In this document: positions 10,578 through 25,500 of the stretch, piece by piece
Layout of the letters: each line of letters opens with the position of its first letter
How positions within the stretch are numbered: the stretch's first letter is position 1
Source: Pterobdella sp. o SKG-2022
Lineage: Eukaryota > Annelida > Clitellata > Hirudinida > Piscicolidae
Direction: 5' to 3'
Length of the DNA: 64,000 nucleotides
Assembly: GCA_964035795.1 (NCBI GenBank)
Contig: OZ038323.1
Span: forward strand, 4,020,079 to 4,084,078
The notes under the pieces: model-generated
The model's input: the letters and a program-made list of their open reading frames with translations, nothing else
Told to the model about the DNA's origin: nothing
Database searches by the model: none
Translations under genes and position numbers: made by a program

Positions 10578-13500
10578 CCTTGAAAAAATTTCGTTTTTTC
10601 ATATTATTCAATATAGTTACTTTCAAATAGGAGAAAATTTTTTGGTAAAAACGTCACAAGAAATGCATGTATTTGAAATAATGACTTATTGTATCGATGC
10701 ATTTCTTGCACCAAAGCAGTGTTGAGAGAATCTTCGTAAGAGACTGGAAACTTTAGGCATGCCACTTCAGTGTCGAAGATGTGGTTTAGCTGATGTTTAA
10801 TGCATTAAAAAAGTTTAGAATTTTTTTATAACTATACATTTCAATCGAACCTTCATAGCAATATCTTCAATGATATCAAATAGCAAGGAAGATTCAGAGT
10901 TTTGGCCAGTGTTTTTTACTACCATAGTGTTGCCAAGAATTGATAACAGATCAGAGTTGAAAGACTGGCATTCTTGTAATCTTCTAGTGATTATGGTGTT
11001 GCTATGCATGCCAACAATTTCAGGATCTTGCGCGTTCGGGAGTTGCTTTATTTGAAATTACATTTATGTTCAGTATTAAATTTTAGTATGAAATTTTTGT
11101 ATTAATCGAGAAAATATGTTTAGAACCTTGATGTATTCAGAATATGCTTCCCATGATTTTGATGGGATTGCAGGAAGGAGTTTCGAAAGGTAATGGTAAT
11201 TATTTTCTCCATCATTGTTATTTTCAGCATTAATATTCAACCTGCTTTTACGCTTTTTCAAATTACTTTCCTCGCGATCAATTAAAATCGAAGGATGGTA
11301 AAAGTCAGATAGAATCGTGAGAAGAAGATGTCTGTCAGAATCTTCAGTGACTTTTCCTCCGTAGTTACACTCTCCAGTTAAATAAATTAGTGCCTCAAAA
11401 GGTGGGTAATCATAGTCTTCCATGAAAATCTAGACATTATTCAAAAGTCGGTCATTTTTTATAAAACCATGAAGGACATCAAATAAATTCCTAAGCTGTT
11501 GTATCAGCTAAAACATATTCAAATGGAAATTTAAAACCTGCAACTGCCTCAGTGAGATTCGGAGATCAGCATCGTTGAAAGCATAAGGAATGTTGAATCC
11601 TGTCACCCCGAACAAATAAGGCTATATCGGATCACTTTTAAAAACATATCAATTTTACCTTGAGGGCCAAACAGCCTTCTTTCCTGCACCAAAGAATGGA
11701 AGAAACAAAGGCCGAAAATCAAACGTTCGTAACTCTGAAAATTTTCAATTCTTAAATTATAAAGTAAAAGTTTTCACACAATTTAATAAACTACTTTTTG
11801 TTTTTCTTCGTTGAAACTGTAATAAAATGCTTTATCATTGATAGGTTCAGAGTGGTATGATTGGATGAGGCTCTGTTTTATCCCCGTAGCCACCTCATTT
11901 ATCATCTTTATGCCGTTCTGCAACACTGAAATGGGAAACTAAAAGCAAAATATTGAAATTATTTTTAAGAAGCTTGAACCATTTTAAAAAATTTTTCAAA
12001 CTTATTTTTAAAACCTTTTCAGAAGGGTAGCTTGTAAGCCAAAACCTGAAGTCATCATGAACCTCATGGTTCTTTAACTCTTCACAGATCCTCTCCAGTT
12101 GGCCCATCCAGGAGACCGCCAAGTGACAGTTTTGCAACAAGACCCATTTGCCTGTTTCTCGTGCTTTTGCAATAGCCTTTTCCGCTACCGGACCCTAATT
12201 TATTTTTGAAAGATTTTTTTGGAATTGAATTATAGGTTAATTTTAGTTTGAAAATGTAATAAGTAGTTTGAAACACATGTTTCAATTAATATAACCTGTC
12301 CTTGTCCTAAAGATACAACGATCAATCTATCTCCTCCAAATCCTTTCGATGATGCAAAGTTGATGAGTTGGGTAGAAGGGTCTGAACCCGCTGAAAGGAT
12401 ACAAATAAGAGGCACATATTTGCTCGAGTCATCGTAACACCGACCCAGGTCAAACTGTAATGGTTCTGTAAACTTTTGACCTAACTTCAAACCTATGAAC
12501 CGGTCTACTGCTTGTATCACCTTCGAATTTAGATTTAAATATTGGTACCTCCCCTTGATAATGTAAGTTCATCTTACGAAAAGCTTCGTGAAATAAAATA
12601 AACTTCCAAAAGTGTTTTCATTTGAATAAATTTAAATTCATAATATAAATTTAAAAATGTATCTTAAATAACCTTGTCTGGTCTTAAACATCGCAAAAGC
12701 ATCAAGCGTTGAAACTCATTTAATTTTTCATTCCATGGAGAGGGAATTGGTGCTGAAGAAGACGAAGAAGAAGAAATTGATGGGTTGATGTAGTAAGCTT
12801 TCCAGCTATCGATGTTTTCACAAAAACTTTCTCTGTAAGAAAATTTAAAACTGAAAAAAATTCTTTAAAAACTTTTAAAAAAATAATAATTACAAGAATT
12901 CATTAAATTCTTTGAATCTTGACAGAGATGATAGCTCGTTCCACATTTTGGTAGACAACCAGTCTGGGGCCGGATTGGCTGTTGGATTGTTCAAAACCAC
13001 ACCCCCAGTCAAAAAGAACATCAACTCTGATTGCTCCATCTCGTTGTTTGTACTTGAATATTTTAATATTTTTCATTCAACTAAGTTTCTATCCATAAAT
13101 TGAAAGGTTATATAAAAGCTTTCTCACATGAGAATACTAGTTGAGAGAAGGAAAGGAAAGATGAGTTTATGTTTGTTGAAAATTGATCTGTTGATGTTCT
13201 CAAAGAGATTGTATTGAAAATGATCTTTCAAAAATTGGATTCTTTTGTCTAAAACTTTGGATTTCGGGCTTGAGAAAAACATTTCATTTCATAATATTTT
13301 TTCAAAGTTTTTAAATTTTCGATAGAAAAATATACAGTACTAACCTATCAGATATTGATATTTTGAAGAGATTGATGAACCACGAAAGAGAATACTGGTA
13401 CATAGGGTCAATTCTCGAAAGTTCGGAGACACAAAAGTACAAGATGGCTGAATGCTTGGCTACCGGTCTGTACCCTTGTCTAGATGCTTCAATTTCTTTC

Positions 13501-16500
13501 TCAGTATTCAAGGCTACCTATGATAAAAGCAGACAGAATTTCAATTTAGTCTTACAAGGTGTAAGTTTAGAGTCAAAAATTACCTTTTGTTTTTCAGATA
13601 CTTGGATCGACAAGTTTTTTGACGTTCCCAGAAACTCAACTGCAGTTTCATCTTCTAAGATGTTTCCTGAGTGGTGGTCAGGTTTGAAAGCATGTTATAT
13701 CATGTTACAAAGATTTCCTTATCAGTGCAATTTGATTTTAAATAAAAAATGAAACCTTGTGAGTTTGATAGAGTGAATAAAATTTTATCTTCGATTTCTT
13801 TGAGTTGTCTACTATTTTCTGCACTTTGTTCAATCAAAGTTTGTCTCTCTTTTTCTAGATCGGGTCTTTATTATTAAATGGAAAGATTATAGCATAAGTC
13901 AAACAACTAAAAACACATTACCTTTCCATAGCGACTACAATTGCCATAAGTTGATCTTCTAAGCCTTCCTGAATGATCATGAAGTTCAAGAGAAGAACCT
14001 TTGAAGCAAGATCAGGAAGGTAGTGGGGATTTTTCAGTTTGGAAGTCATATAGAATCGAAAATCGTTGTTATACTCTATCACGTTTTCTCCCAACCTTAT
14101 CATATCAGTGCCGTCTTTATGGGTCAAAAGTTTTATAAAAGTTCAATGAAATATATTTTAGCTGTATTTTTATATAAAAAAAGTCAACTTTGTTTGTGGA
14201 TTTGTTTTAAAAGAAGGGGCTCGAGAGAAGGATTGAGATGGTCTTGCACGTTTTCAAGCAGCAAAGGGTTGCCAAATGTTATGCAATTTTCCATGGTTCT
14301 CATGTAATCAGCGTCCGTCAGTTTTATTACGTGTAATTTTTTCTCCATGTTTTTGGTCCAAAAATTTGCTTGTCCTTGAGGGTCAATCATTAATGGCCTG
14401 AAAAAAATTAAGCCATTTTATTATTGTAAGGCTAATTTTTTTATTAGAAAGTGCTTAATTGATGATATAAACCATAAAACAAAATAAAATTTTATTTACT
14501 GAATTTTGAAGTAAAACGAAACCATTTTTTCGAGTTTTGGATAATGACAGCATTATCGATAGAGAAGCGATCATTGGGCAGTCCCGCAATCACCCAGGCT
14601 TGTACCTGTACTGGGTCTCCCAGGGTGGATATCAGTGAAAACATTTCCGAACATGGAATATTTTTCTCCTATATAAATTTTATTTGACAGTCACCAAAAG
14701 TTCAGAGGTGTTTGAAAACAAAGATGTATATGTATTACAAAGTTTTTTATAACCACAATAAGTTTTAAATACAAACCCTACAAAGAGACAACCATTTCTG
14801 CATTGTGAAATCCCGATAAGGAAGAGTATAAGCTCCAAGATAGGCTATACACCCCGAAGAAAGTAAAATATCTCCTAACAAATGAGAAAAGACCTCTTGT
14901 AAATGAACGGCCGCACCCTGCCATCTTTCTCTCTCTCCTCCTAACTCCTGCATCAGTCGTTTTGCTCTGTCTAACTTAGCTCCGCATAACTCAACCTGTA
15001 GTTTAATCCGACATAGAGTTCTTTTATTTTTATGTTTTTCAAGTATAAAAGCTAGTAAAACCTGTTGCTCAAGTTTCTCCTTCTTTTCTAACATATCTTG
15101 GAATTGTTGCTTCAGATTCAAAAGTCTGGAAATTATATCAATTATTTATATTATTTCAAATTTAAAAACATTCAGCAACACACCTTTCTTCTACACCAGC
15201 TAGTTGGGCTCTCTTCGACTTCAAATGCTCAACCGTCTTCTTTAATTCTGATTCTGCTAATCTGGAAACATTCCATATTTTTATTCATAGAAATTCATTA
15301 AATATTTTCTATTTTCATAGTTTAATTTTACATCATTTTTTTGAATAACTCAATTAAACTTACTTCATTTTTTCTTTTTTAGGTGCCACTACTTTGGCCA
15401 CTCTATCGTACATTTCCAGGGCTGTCACCCACTTACATAATCCTTCAGCAGCTGACGAAGCATTGGCTACCTTTTATCATAATCAGTGTTAAAGTTATAA
15501 TCTAAAAAAGAAATACTAATGTAAAATATTTATTTTGATATTTGAAACTTATAAAATATTTTAACACCTTTGAAGGATCAAAATCTGGATTGCTTATAAA
15601 TTCTTTTCTGATTTTAGTCATTGTAGCCACCTATAAAAAAATGATTAATTTTTGTACCAATTTTGTAAATGTTTAAGTTATTCGATATTACCTGAATTGA
15701 ATCCTTATCAAATTCTTTAAGGTCCTTCAGAAAGTTCAAATCACCAAGAAGTTTTTTTGAAGCGGTCCAATAATCTAAGATCTAAAATTATATAACTTTG
15801 AAAAACTTTGAAACAAATTATTACATCAAAAATTTTCAAAGCTGAACCATACTTTATTTCCTGGGTTGTCAGGATCGTTGACTTTTTCAGGGGGTATTCC
15901 TTTCATTACACAAATAGCTGCCATTACTAACTTCACTCCGCTCGGAGGGTTAATCATCGATTTCACTATGGTGATGTCTAAGGGCTGTGAGTTTTAATCG
16001 GAAAAGAGTAATAAAAATTGATTAAAAACGAAAAATGGACAATAAGCAGAAATTTGGCTACCTTAAGAGTATCGAGAGCATTAATGGCGGCTTCGAGAGC
16101 AGGAATGGCTTCTGCAAGCTCAGCCTCACATTCATCTTTTAGAGCTTGGGCCGACGCCGCTTGTCTCTTGGCCATACTTTCTTCAGCTCTCACCATTTCA
16201 CCTATGTACTCCACTTCTTTTGATTCGTCATCTATGGATGCCATCATTTTTATGTTCTCTTCAGACATGCGTATCAGTTGTGGCTTTAAGTTTTCTAGTT
16301 CTTTTTGCATGTCTGACACCTTTGTTGGAATAATTTATTTTTTCATTTTCCATCGAATAACTGTTGGAAATAATTATAATATGTTGCTCTACCTGTGAAG
16401 AAGCAAAGGAAAGTTTATCAAGCCCGCACAGATAACGTTCTCTAGCCTTGGAAACAGACTGCTGTTTCTTCTCGATGAGAGTTGTGAAAGTACTGAATAA

Positions 16501-19500
16501 GTCGATGTATGAGGTTGGCGTCACATATATCCGTCGACCCATTTCTTGATAAAATCTAAATAAAGGTTTGAAGTATTTAAAAAATTGAAACGAAATAGTG
16601 AAAAATTTAGGATAAAGTTGAAAGGGCAACCTAGCAGCCATTTCTTGGGCTTGCGAATGCATTGTTTGACACATTTGAACCATCGAATCCTTTTCCTTAC
16701 CCTTCACTTTGACTCCATCCAAAAACTTGCTTGCTACACAAAACAAAGCTTCTTCTGGCCAAGCCTTTCAAATTTTATTTATCTTTCATAATTGAAATAA
16801 CAACTGATTTTATTCTTATTTGTATGAAAACAAGCACAAAGTATTTAGTAAATAAAATTTCCAAAATAATAGTAGTAAGTATAAGTTTTGAGATATATAT
16901 AGAAGATATTAAGTTATCTGTTAATGATTTCATTCAAACCTGAAACCAATCAATAGTACAACAGTTGACGAAAGAAGGATATTGTCTCAGCCGACTTCTA
17001 AAGATTTGACCAATGGGAGAAAAAGCCACGACAACGTGTAGATTACATCGAGTCTGTTCAACAAAAAAGGAGTACAGTTCAAAAAGAGTTAAATCTTCAG
17101 CGTTAGTGGCTGGGGTGCTGTTTCCTTGAGAAGAATCTTTTGCTTTCTCGGTACTGCTAAGTTTTTTAACGTTTTTGATATTTGATGTTTTTGCACCAGT
17201 TTGTTGCTGACGTTGCTGCTGCTGTTGTTGCTGTTGTTGTTGTATTATAGGCCTCACTAACTGTTTCAAGTAGTAGTAGAAAAAATCAGTGAACTGAATA
17301 AATTAAAAATTTTAACAAAAATAAAGCTATATGCATACTTTTATATTGATAAAATTAATAAACTGATTGACCTCCCCTAATCCAACGATTTCTTCAGAAT
17401 TAAAAAGATTCGGAACTTCCCCAGAGTTCAATAGACTGTCAATGTCTTCTAAAAAAGCGTCATCTTTCAACTGACTATCGGACAACAGAAAAACACTCGC
17501 TTTGTTCAAACCCCCAGAGTTCTTTAGCAGTAGCTGTGATATTTACATTTGACGTTGAACACTCCTAACTAAGGCAATTAACTTTAGAATTTTTTGTATC
17601 AAAAACTATAATTAAGAATCACAATTTGAACCTTTAAATCATCTCGCCATTCATTGACACCATAGTTTCTGGAAACTTCTGGTTGGAAGACCCATGTGTT
17701 GCAGATGTACGCTGCTAGCCTAATATAAAGATTCATCAGAATTCAATTCAAAAATTTATAATAAAAACTCTATTTATTTTATAATTAAGCATCAACCACT
17801 GACCTTGTAACAGACTGTCTTCCACTCCCACCTACCCCCACCAACAAAACATTACTTCCACTAATTGTCAACGCTCGAGCCAGTCTACACAAATGCTCCA
17901 AAACATAACTTGAAACAATTGGGTAGTATAACTTTAATTTTTGTTTTATAACAATAATAATATTTCCATTCTATGTAGATCATTGAATTTAAATATATCA
18001 TAGATCATGAATTTCATAGCTATGAAATATTATATAAAATTCTGTGGCATTATATCAAAAGCCAGAAAATAATGACCGAAACAACACCAGGTGCATTCGA
18101 CTTTTGTTAACAGTGTTGTACTCTTCAAGGCACTGCTCCACTGTTTTGTACATAGCATTCATATCATCCACCTCTTCGTAACTCCTATGAAGTTTGATAA
18201 AAATTTCAAAAAAAATTATAGATATTCTTTAAAATATTTGAAAAATGTATTGACCGTTTATGTGTCTACGTTGCAAATATTTAAATTAAATAATAAACTA
18301 TACAAGTTTAAGTTTATTAATTAAATACTAAGCTAGAATTTTTTTAGAATTTCAATATTCTTATTAAAATTGAAAACAGCTCATGATTCACCTTTCATCT
18401 ACTTCCATATCTAGATTGGTGAACTTTGCAAAAGCCAAGTTATTTAGAATTTCTTCTTGTCTCTGTCATATTTTTATGTATCTAAAGAAATCTTTTTTTT
18501 ATACTTGGAATACAGTGAAATAATTTTCATAAAACTTAAACTTACAATGCTTTGATCATTGTAATATTTTTGGAAAACTTCTTCAAATTTTACTTTGAAG
18601 CATTCTTCTATGGTACTAGTCATTTCTCTGAAAAAAAAATTAATATCATTTGAATTGAAATAAATATATGTTATATAACTACCTGTAAAGCCAAGTTTTG
18701 TCTTCTTCATCGACAAGTCTATCACAAAACACCCTCAAAATCTCATTACTCCACAGTCTGATGAGCCGTTTATTAGTAAAATAATATTGAGCTTTTCATT
18801 TAATTAGAACTCATCATTGCTAACAATTTTTTAAATTATACTGTTAAATTTAATGATATTTCAACAAAACTCTCGCGTACCTGATGAAAGAAGATGAATC
18901 TATCAAATGGTTTTTAGTGGCCAGGGAAAGGCCTTGAATGACTCTATTGAAATCCCTAAGGTTGAATAGATAGTGTGATTTAAGAGGTGTAGGCAGCAGG
19001 TGCTGTATAGAGCGGTGATATATATTTTTAGTGGCATTAACAACTTTTCCTGAAAGTTTTGTCAAGTCTTCACTGCTCATTTGCTCTTTAGGTATGTCTA
19101 GAAACTGAAAACAGTTTATGGTTTTGTAAAGCTTTAAAATAATTTTTTTTTATATTGATTTTCAAAGATTTTAAAATTTGATTCATATAAATGATTGACC
19201 TTAGTATATTTTGCTTAATAAAAAATATTTTTCAAAATTCATCATTAACCTTGAAGAATTTGTTCAATAGAGTAGAAAAAATTCTGAAAAGAGTTTCATC
19301 GGAAAAAGAGTTGACAGCGATGGGAAGGAAATGCCTGACGACCCGTAGGTTCAAGGGAACGAGGCTGGTCGTCATGGCGGCCAAAAACGTTGTGTCTTCT
19401 AGATAGATCTTTGAGGTGTCTTTTAAGTCGAAACTGTTTAAATAAAACGTTTTGTAAACGAAAATGAGCTCATTGACGTTTAAATAAAAGATTTTATAAT

Positions 19501-22500
19501 AGATATATTTAGAGTTGTTTGCTTAACACACCAGTAACGGTGTTCTAGACAGAACTTGAGAAGCTGAAGAGCCGGTCGAGCTCCGTACTTTTGAACTGCA
19601 GGCATAGCAAGGTCATCAATGAAAATCAACGCCTTCTTGCCTAACATTGGACCGTGGTGACCTTTTCGACGTTTCTCAAGTTTTCCTATTATCAGGTTCT
19701 GTAAAATTATATCATATAAGGCTTGAATAAGTTGTAGGTATAATATTCAAATTGAATTTTAAATAGGAAATAAAACAAGAAAATTATTCACTTGGGCTTG
19801 GTTTGCAGAGACTTGAGCTGAAAATCGTATGAAATTAGCTTCATACAAGGATTTGTCTAAGTATTTCAACAGCTTCAAATGAGCATAGGAGCTTTTTCCC
19901 GTTCCAGTTGGTCCAACTACCAAAAAAGACCTTCAAAAAGTTGTTTAAAAAAATTAATAGAACACTATTATTTATAAAATTGAAATTCAATCAAGACTTT
20001 TCATATCTGATGGCCAAATCCATAAGATACATATATCTCTCAGTGTCTTTGGTGACCACTAGGCTGTCCTGCGTGTCATCGGTTTTTGCTTTTCTACTTG
20101 TCTCTTGGGCCTTTTGCGTCCAAGATATCCATCTGTTTTTCTACATTTTTAATTTTGAATTACAACCATTAATAATTTAATTTCAAAAAACATGAATTTT
20201 CAATTAAGATGGAAATCATATAAGATGTTCCTTTTTAATCTCACTTCGACAAAGAAATCATGAATGAGTTGGTCATTTGGAGGGAAAAGATCTCTCTCAT
20301 TCATAAAATCATCTATTTTCACATTTTCATTTTTTTCTTTAAAAAGTTTTAAAAATTTAAATTTAATAGATTTCATTTCAGGCATATTCATTGTTTCTTT
20401 CATATTTTCGTTGAGTTTTTCTCTGTCTGATGTGTTTAAGAGGCCTCCTAAGGACCATGAAACACTGAAAAGCACTAGCTTCTGAAAACAAAAAGATTTA
20501 AAAGAGTTTGATTTAGTATCATTAGTATTGAACTAACTAATGTATTCATGATTAGTTCAACTATGTTTTCACAAATTTCTTCATTTTTGTTAGTTTCGTT
20601 TTTCTTTTCATGTTCGTCTTTTTCATCCTTTATGTTGAGAGACTTTCCATTTTCATTTTCTTCAGCATTTTCTTCAATAATGACGTTTTTATCCACATTA
20701 CTAGTTCCACTTTTAAATAATTCAGGCACCACCATGGTGATGAGATGGATGAAGTTGTTGACAAACATGGACTCGGTTATAGTTACATGGAAGACCTTGG
20801 AGGGAAATTAAAATGTGAAAAAACAATAAAAAATTTTTTTATAGAATAGTAATAATACTAATTTTAAAATACTTTGCAATGATTGGCGACAAAAAAAAAA
20901 GATTTTTCAAGCATGTTAATAATGAATTCCTTGATGGTTTGAGAGTAGTCTAGGAGGGTTTGGGGGAGAGAGGTTGACCTACAAGAATTAAATTAGCCCG
21001 AAATAGACTTCAAATACACTATATATAATGCGTGAATGAACAAATAATAAAATATAAGATCAAACAAGTAAATAAGTAATTGAATGAGTGAGGCAAACAA
21101 TGCTTAAAAACAATGATTTTTGTAAACAATGCTAAAAATCTCGAAAAACGTACCATGTTTCTAAAAAACACTTCCAACCGAGCATCTTGGGTTCAAAGTA
21201 AATCATGCCACATCTGCTCACAGTTGCCGGCTAAAAATAAATTAAAACCTTGAATTAATAGTAGAAAAATATTGTTAACCAAACCGAAGCCTGAGACAGA
21301 TCAAGAGTTTCAAAAATGATGCTCATTTCTGGTGTCAGCTGAATCACTTCACCACTCATTAGACATAGCCTGAATCGGAAAATAACTGAGATGAAGTTTT
21401 ACAAAATAATGTACCCTTACGAATATATCTATACAGAGCTATTGAAGTGGAAATAGCTCAAAACATTTTTAGAGACATTTTATGTATCTATAGATTAATA
21501 GTTTTTTGTTTTTAACTTCAATTCGGAAAAGTTCTTAAAAAAATTTTCTTTAAAGACACCATAATTTTGAAACTTTAGATAACCTTTTATTGTCATCCAG
21601 CACGGTGTTCATATTTTCAACCCACCCTGAGTCTATGGGCCCATCAAATATAACCCACTTGCGATAAGATGAAGGAACAGGTTCTTGTGTGGTAGATGAT
21701 GAAAATGAAGATGATTGGCCGACAAATTCTCTGAATGTGTTTGCCACAAGACCGTCTGCCCACTGAATGTTATGCTCTCAATAAAATAAGGCAAAATAAC
21801 TATGATATTTATAAAAGCTATATTAGCAGTTGATAATGTATTTCAAAACTCTCTTAAAATGTCAGAAAATTGTTGAAAATTCTGTAAGTACATAAAGATG
21901 TCTTTGAAAGTTTATATAGATAGTAAAATGTAAAAAAATTGTATTATAAATGATGAGATTGCTCATACTTCGTGCGATAAAGCATCGAATTGACCATAGA
22001 GCTGGCCCAGGGTTATTGATTTAGGGTTGAGAATTCTTTGAATAACAATGCTGTAGGGGTTGCTATAAGAATCATCCATAATTTCAAGATTATTTCTTTT
22101 CTCCAATTCTTCCATGCGCTTATTTTTTTCTTCGTTGTGAAGTTGTGTATGGGTTTGAGCCAATATCTGGATGATTGTTGTTTTCCCTCCTAATGGCTCT
22201 CCCACCATCATGAATCTATGAGTATTTATAACTTAATAAATTTGATGATTCTATATTTAATCCTTAAAAACATAAGTTCAACATTTACCCGTGTCTAACA
22301 AGCATCATTTCATAAGTCTGAAGAAATTTTTCCCGCATGAACTTCGTCAACTGAATTTTTTTTTCTTTGCAAACCTTAGATTTTTGTTGAAACTTTCAAT
22401 ATTTTATTACTATGAACATAACCGCATAACTGAACTAACATTTTCTGCGGCTTCCAACAGCTTGGAGTATTTTCCTTCAGGGAGAGTCACGCCAGGGAAT

Positions 22501-25500
22501 AGATCCGATATAATCCCTTCAAATAGAGGAATATCTTGCGCCAAAAACTTTGGCAGATTCACATCAATAAGTGACCGCAACATCTGTTTCATAGCAATAA
22601 CTAGATGTTTAACGTTACTTAGTTTTAAATGAGAATATATTTATTTTCAAAACTAGAACACTCCAAGGTTTATCAAAATTGATAAGCCTGAGTAAATTCT
22701 CTTTCACCTCATCAAATAATAGAAAACATCATAAAATTTTCCAATAAAATCACAGAATTTTTAAAATTCTCACCAAAACACTTTCGTCTGCGTTTTTCTG
22801 CGTTAGTTTCAAGCCTCCAGCTGCACACAAGACAGCTTTAACAGCTCTCATTCCATAGTCGTAATGAAACTGCAGAGAAAGTAACTCACTACACAGTTTG
22901 TACGTCGTCACTATCTTTACTGACAGCCCTCTAGCATCGAGGAAACCAAATGAATACAGAATAATTTCTGCAATCATAGCATAGTCAGGTATCATCATTG
23001 CCACAGTGCGAAAAAGAATGCGCAAATTGTCGGGCAGCTCAGAACGTCCTAAAAAAGTGCATTGTTTCAACAGTAAGTATGATCAATCATAGTTTCGAAT
23101 TGGAATTGTGTATTAAACATTAACAAAACTTCTACGAAATTTGCAACATTTATAAGTAATTATATTATTATTACCAGCATATCCAGGATTCATAGTAACA
23201 CAAACGAAGCAATTTGGATTTAAAGTGAGTTCAGTGCCTTCAAATACAAATCTTTCTTTTTTTGTTTGAATTGCTCTTATGATGCATAAAATCTAAAATT
23301 TGAAAGGTTAAATAAGGAATGTTTCAATCAAATAGCTTAAATCACAAAAAAATATCTGTAATTCTTTTTTATACTTATGGATTGTAAATAAAATTTTTCC
23401 CATAATTCATTTTCACACTATAAGACATAACAATTAACCTGTTGAGCCACCACAGACAACACTTCAAGCTCAATACGGTTGAACTCATCGAAACACGACC
23501 ACGAGCCTGAAGTGGCCAGTCCCTTGAAGAACTACCCATCGATGTTGGTAATTTTAATCAAATTTTCCATAAAAATTAATTTCAATAAAAAGTTTAAAAT
23601 TATTTTCAAAAAGTTCAAATACTCGAAACAATTTTTTGCCTAAAGTGAAACATTTACTTTTCCCATTGCAATGTAGTCTAGACCATCAGAACAGTTGAAG
23701 ACCACGCATTGAACTGCAAGTGCTTTGGCCAGATCTTTCGTTGTTTCAGTTTTGCCCGTTCCTGCTGGTCCTTCGGGAGCTCCATTAAGGTTCAAATGGA
23801 ATGCCCCCATCAACGTGCGGTAGCATCGGTCAGTCAACAAAGTTATCACCAGCCTTGACGTGTCATGTTGGATTGATAAATGTGAAAATGAAATATAGTT
23901 TTATATAAAGGTGGTTTAAAAAAATAATTTTAATCAAATATAATTAATGTAAAATTAACGTTTGAAAAACTTAATAAATGCAACCGATCAGTATTGCCCA
24001 GATATTCATAGCCGTATTTAGCAGTGGCGTTTATAATGGCCACAGTGACTGTACCTTCCTCATCTTCTTCAACTTTCTCGTAATAATATCTTAAAGTTAA
24101 AAAATTAACTTTAAAATTTCATTAAAATTATAATTTTTTCTACTCAAAAAAGCTATACATTCAATATACTCATCTCTATCACTATATAAGACAACGTTTA
24201 TTTCAGAATCTTCAACCTCATTTGGGCTAGCCACCCAAAATCTTTTTCCCCAGTCACCCCCCGATCTAGCAGGTCTTTAATGACATCTCTAGCATGCACA
24301 TCCACTACCACTAATGCTCCCAACGTAATTCGCTGTTGCCTGGTTAAATCTCCTCTCACCTGGTTTCATTGGTTTTCATTTTTGTTCATTGTTTTATGTG
24401 ATGACAATCATCTTTCATCATTTAATTAATTTTTTTTGAAAAAATTGTTTATATCAAATTTTATTAATATATTCATGTATTTTCATCTAATTTAACCATT
24501 TCAACAATTTTTGAAAGCTGGTTGTTAAGTTGTTCCCAGTAGGCTTTAAGTTCATTTGGTTGTAGCGAAACATTTGAAAGCTTCCTTCCTCTTACTTGCG
24601 GTGCTTCGTCTTCCCATTCATTTTGAGGATTTTGCTCTTCAATTTTATGCTGGATCGTTTGCAAAACCTTATGCACACCAGATGTCCAATGTATTTGTGA
24701 CACGCATAATACTACTTGACCTGGCCAAAATTTTACCCATTCTTCTCTCGCTTCTTTCAAATACGCCTAAAAAGATAAGTGAACAAAAAATGAAATATTT
24801 AGCAAGGAAAATTTCATCTTGTTTTTCTAAGTTTAAAAATATTATAAATTTTTTTATATATTTTCTAATGTTTATAATTATTTATAAAATTTCTCGAATT
24901 TCTTATAGGTATTTGAAATGTATAGAAACCTCATATGAGTGAGCGATAACGTCTCTAATGGAGACAAACATCATGTTTTGCACTTTCAACAACCATTTCT
25001 CTACTGCTCCTTTCATCACTCTTGTCGCTATACTCTCTTTCAACGCCACCTTACAATGGTTCAATTTTCATTTCAAAAAAAAAAAATAGTTTTGAATATA
25101 TCTATAAATTCACTGGAAATGATTTTGAAGAATTTTTTTATTTAGAAATACCCTTTCTGACTCAGAGCTGAACATAGCGGTAATATTATTCTCAGCGTCA
25201 AAGTTTAATCTATGGATGCCTTCGAAACATTTCTTTAAATGTCTTTGAACTCTTGTGGGATCTTTAGTCTCAGACAATATTTCCAACATTTCATCATTAG
25301 ACAAGAAAAAAAATCTGAAAAATTTTAAAACAAAATATATAAAATAATTCGATCAGATGAATGTTTTGATACCTCGGGAAGAAGAGGCGTTTAACTTCGA
25401 GATAGTTGTTTAAGCCTTTATTGATGGATTCCAACAACACTGAGCATTCTTTCAAAATTTCCAAAAGATTTGGGTATGAAGTTGCAGCTAACACCTGGAA

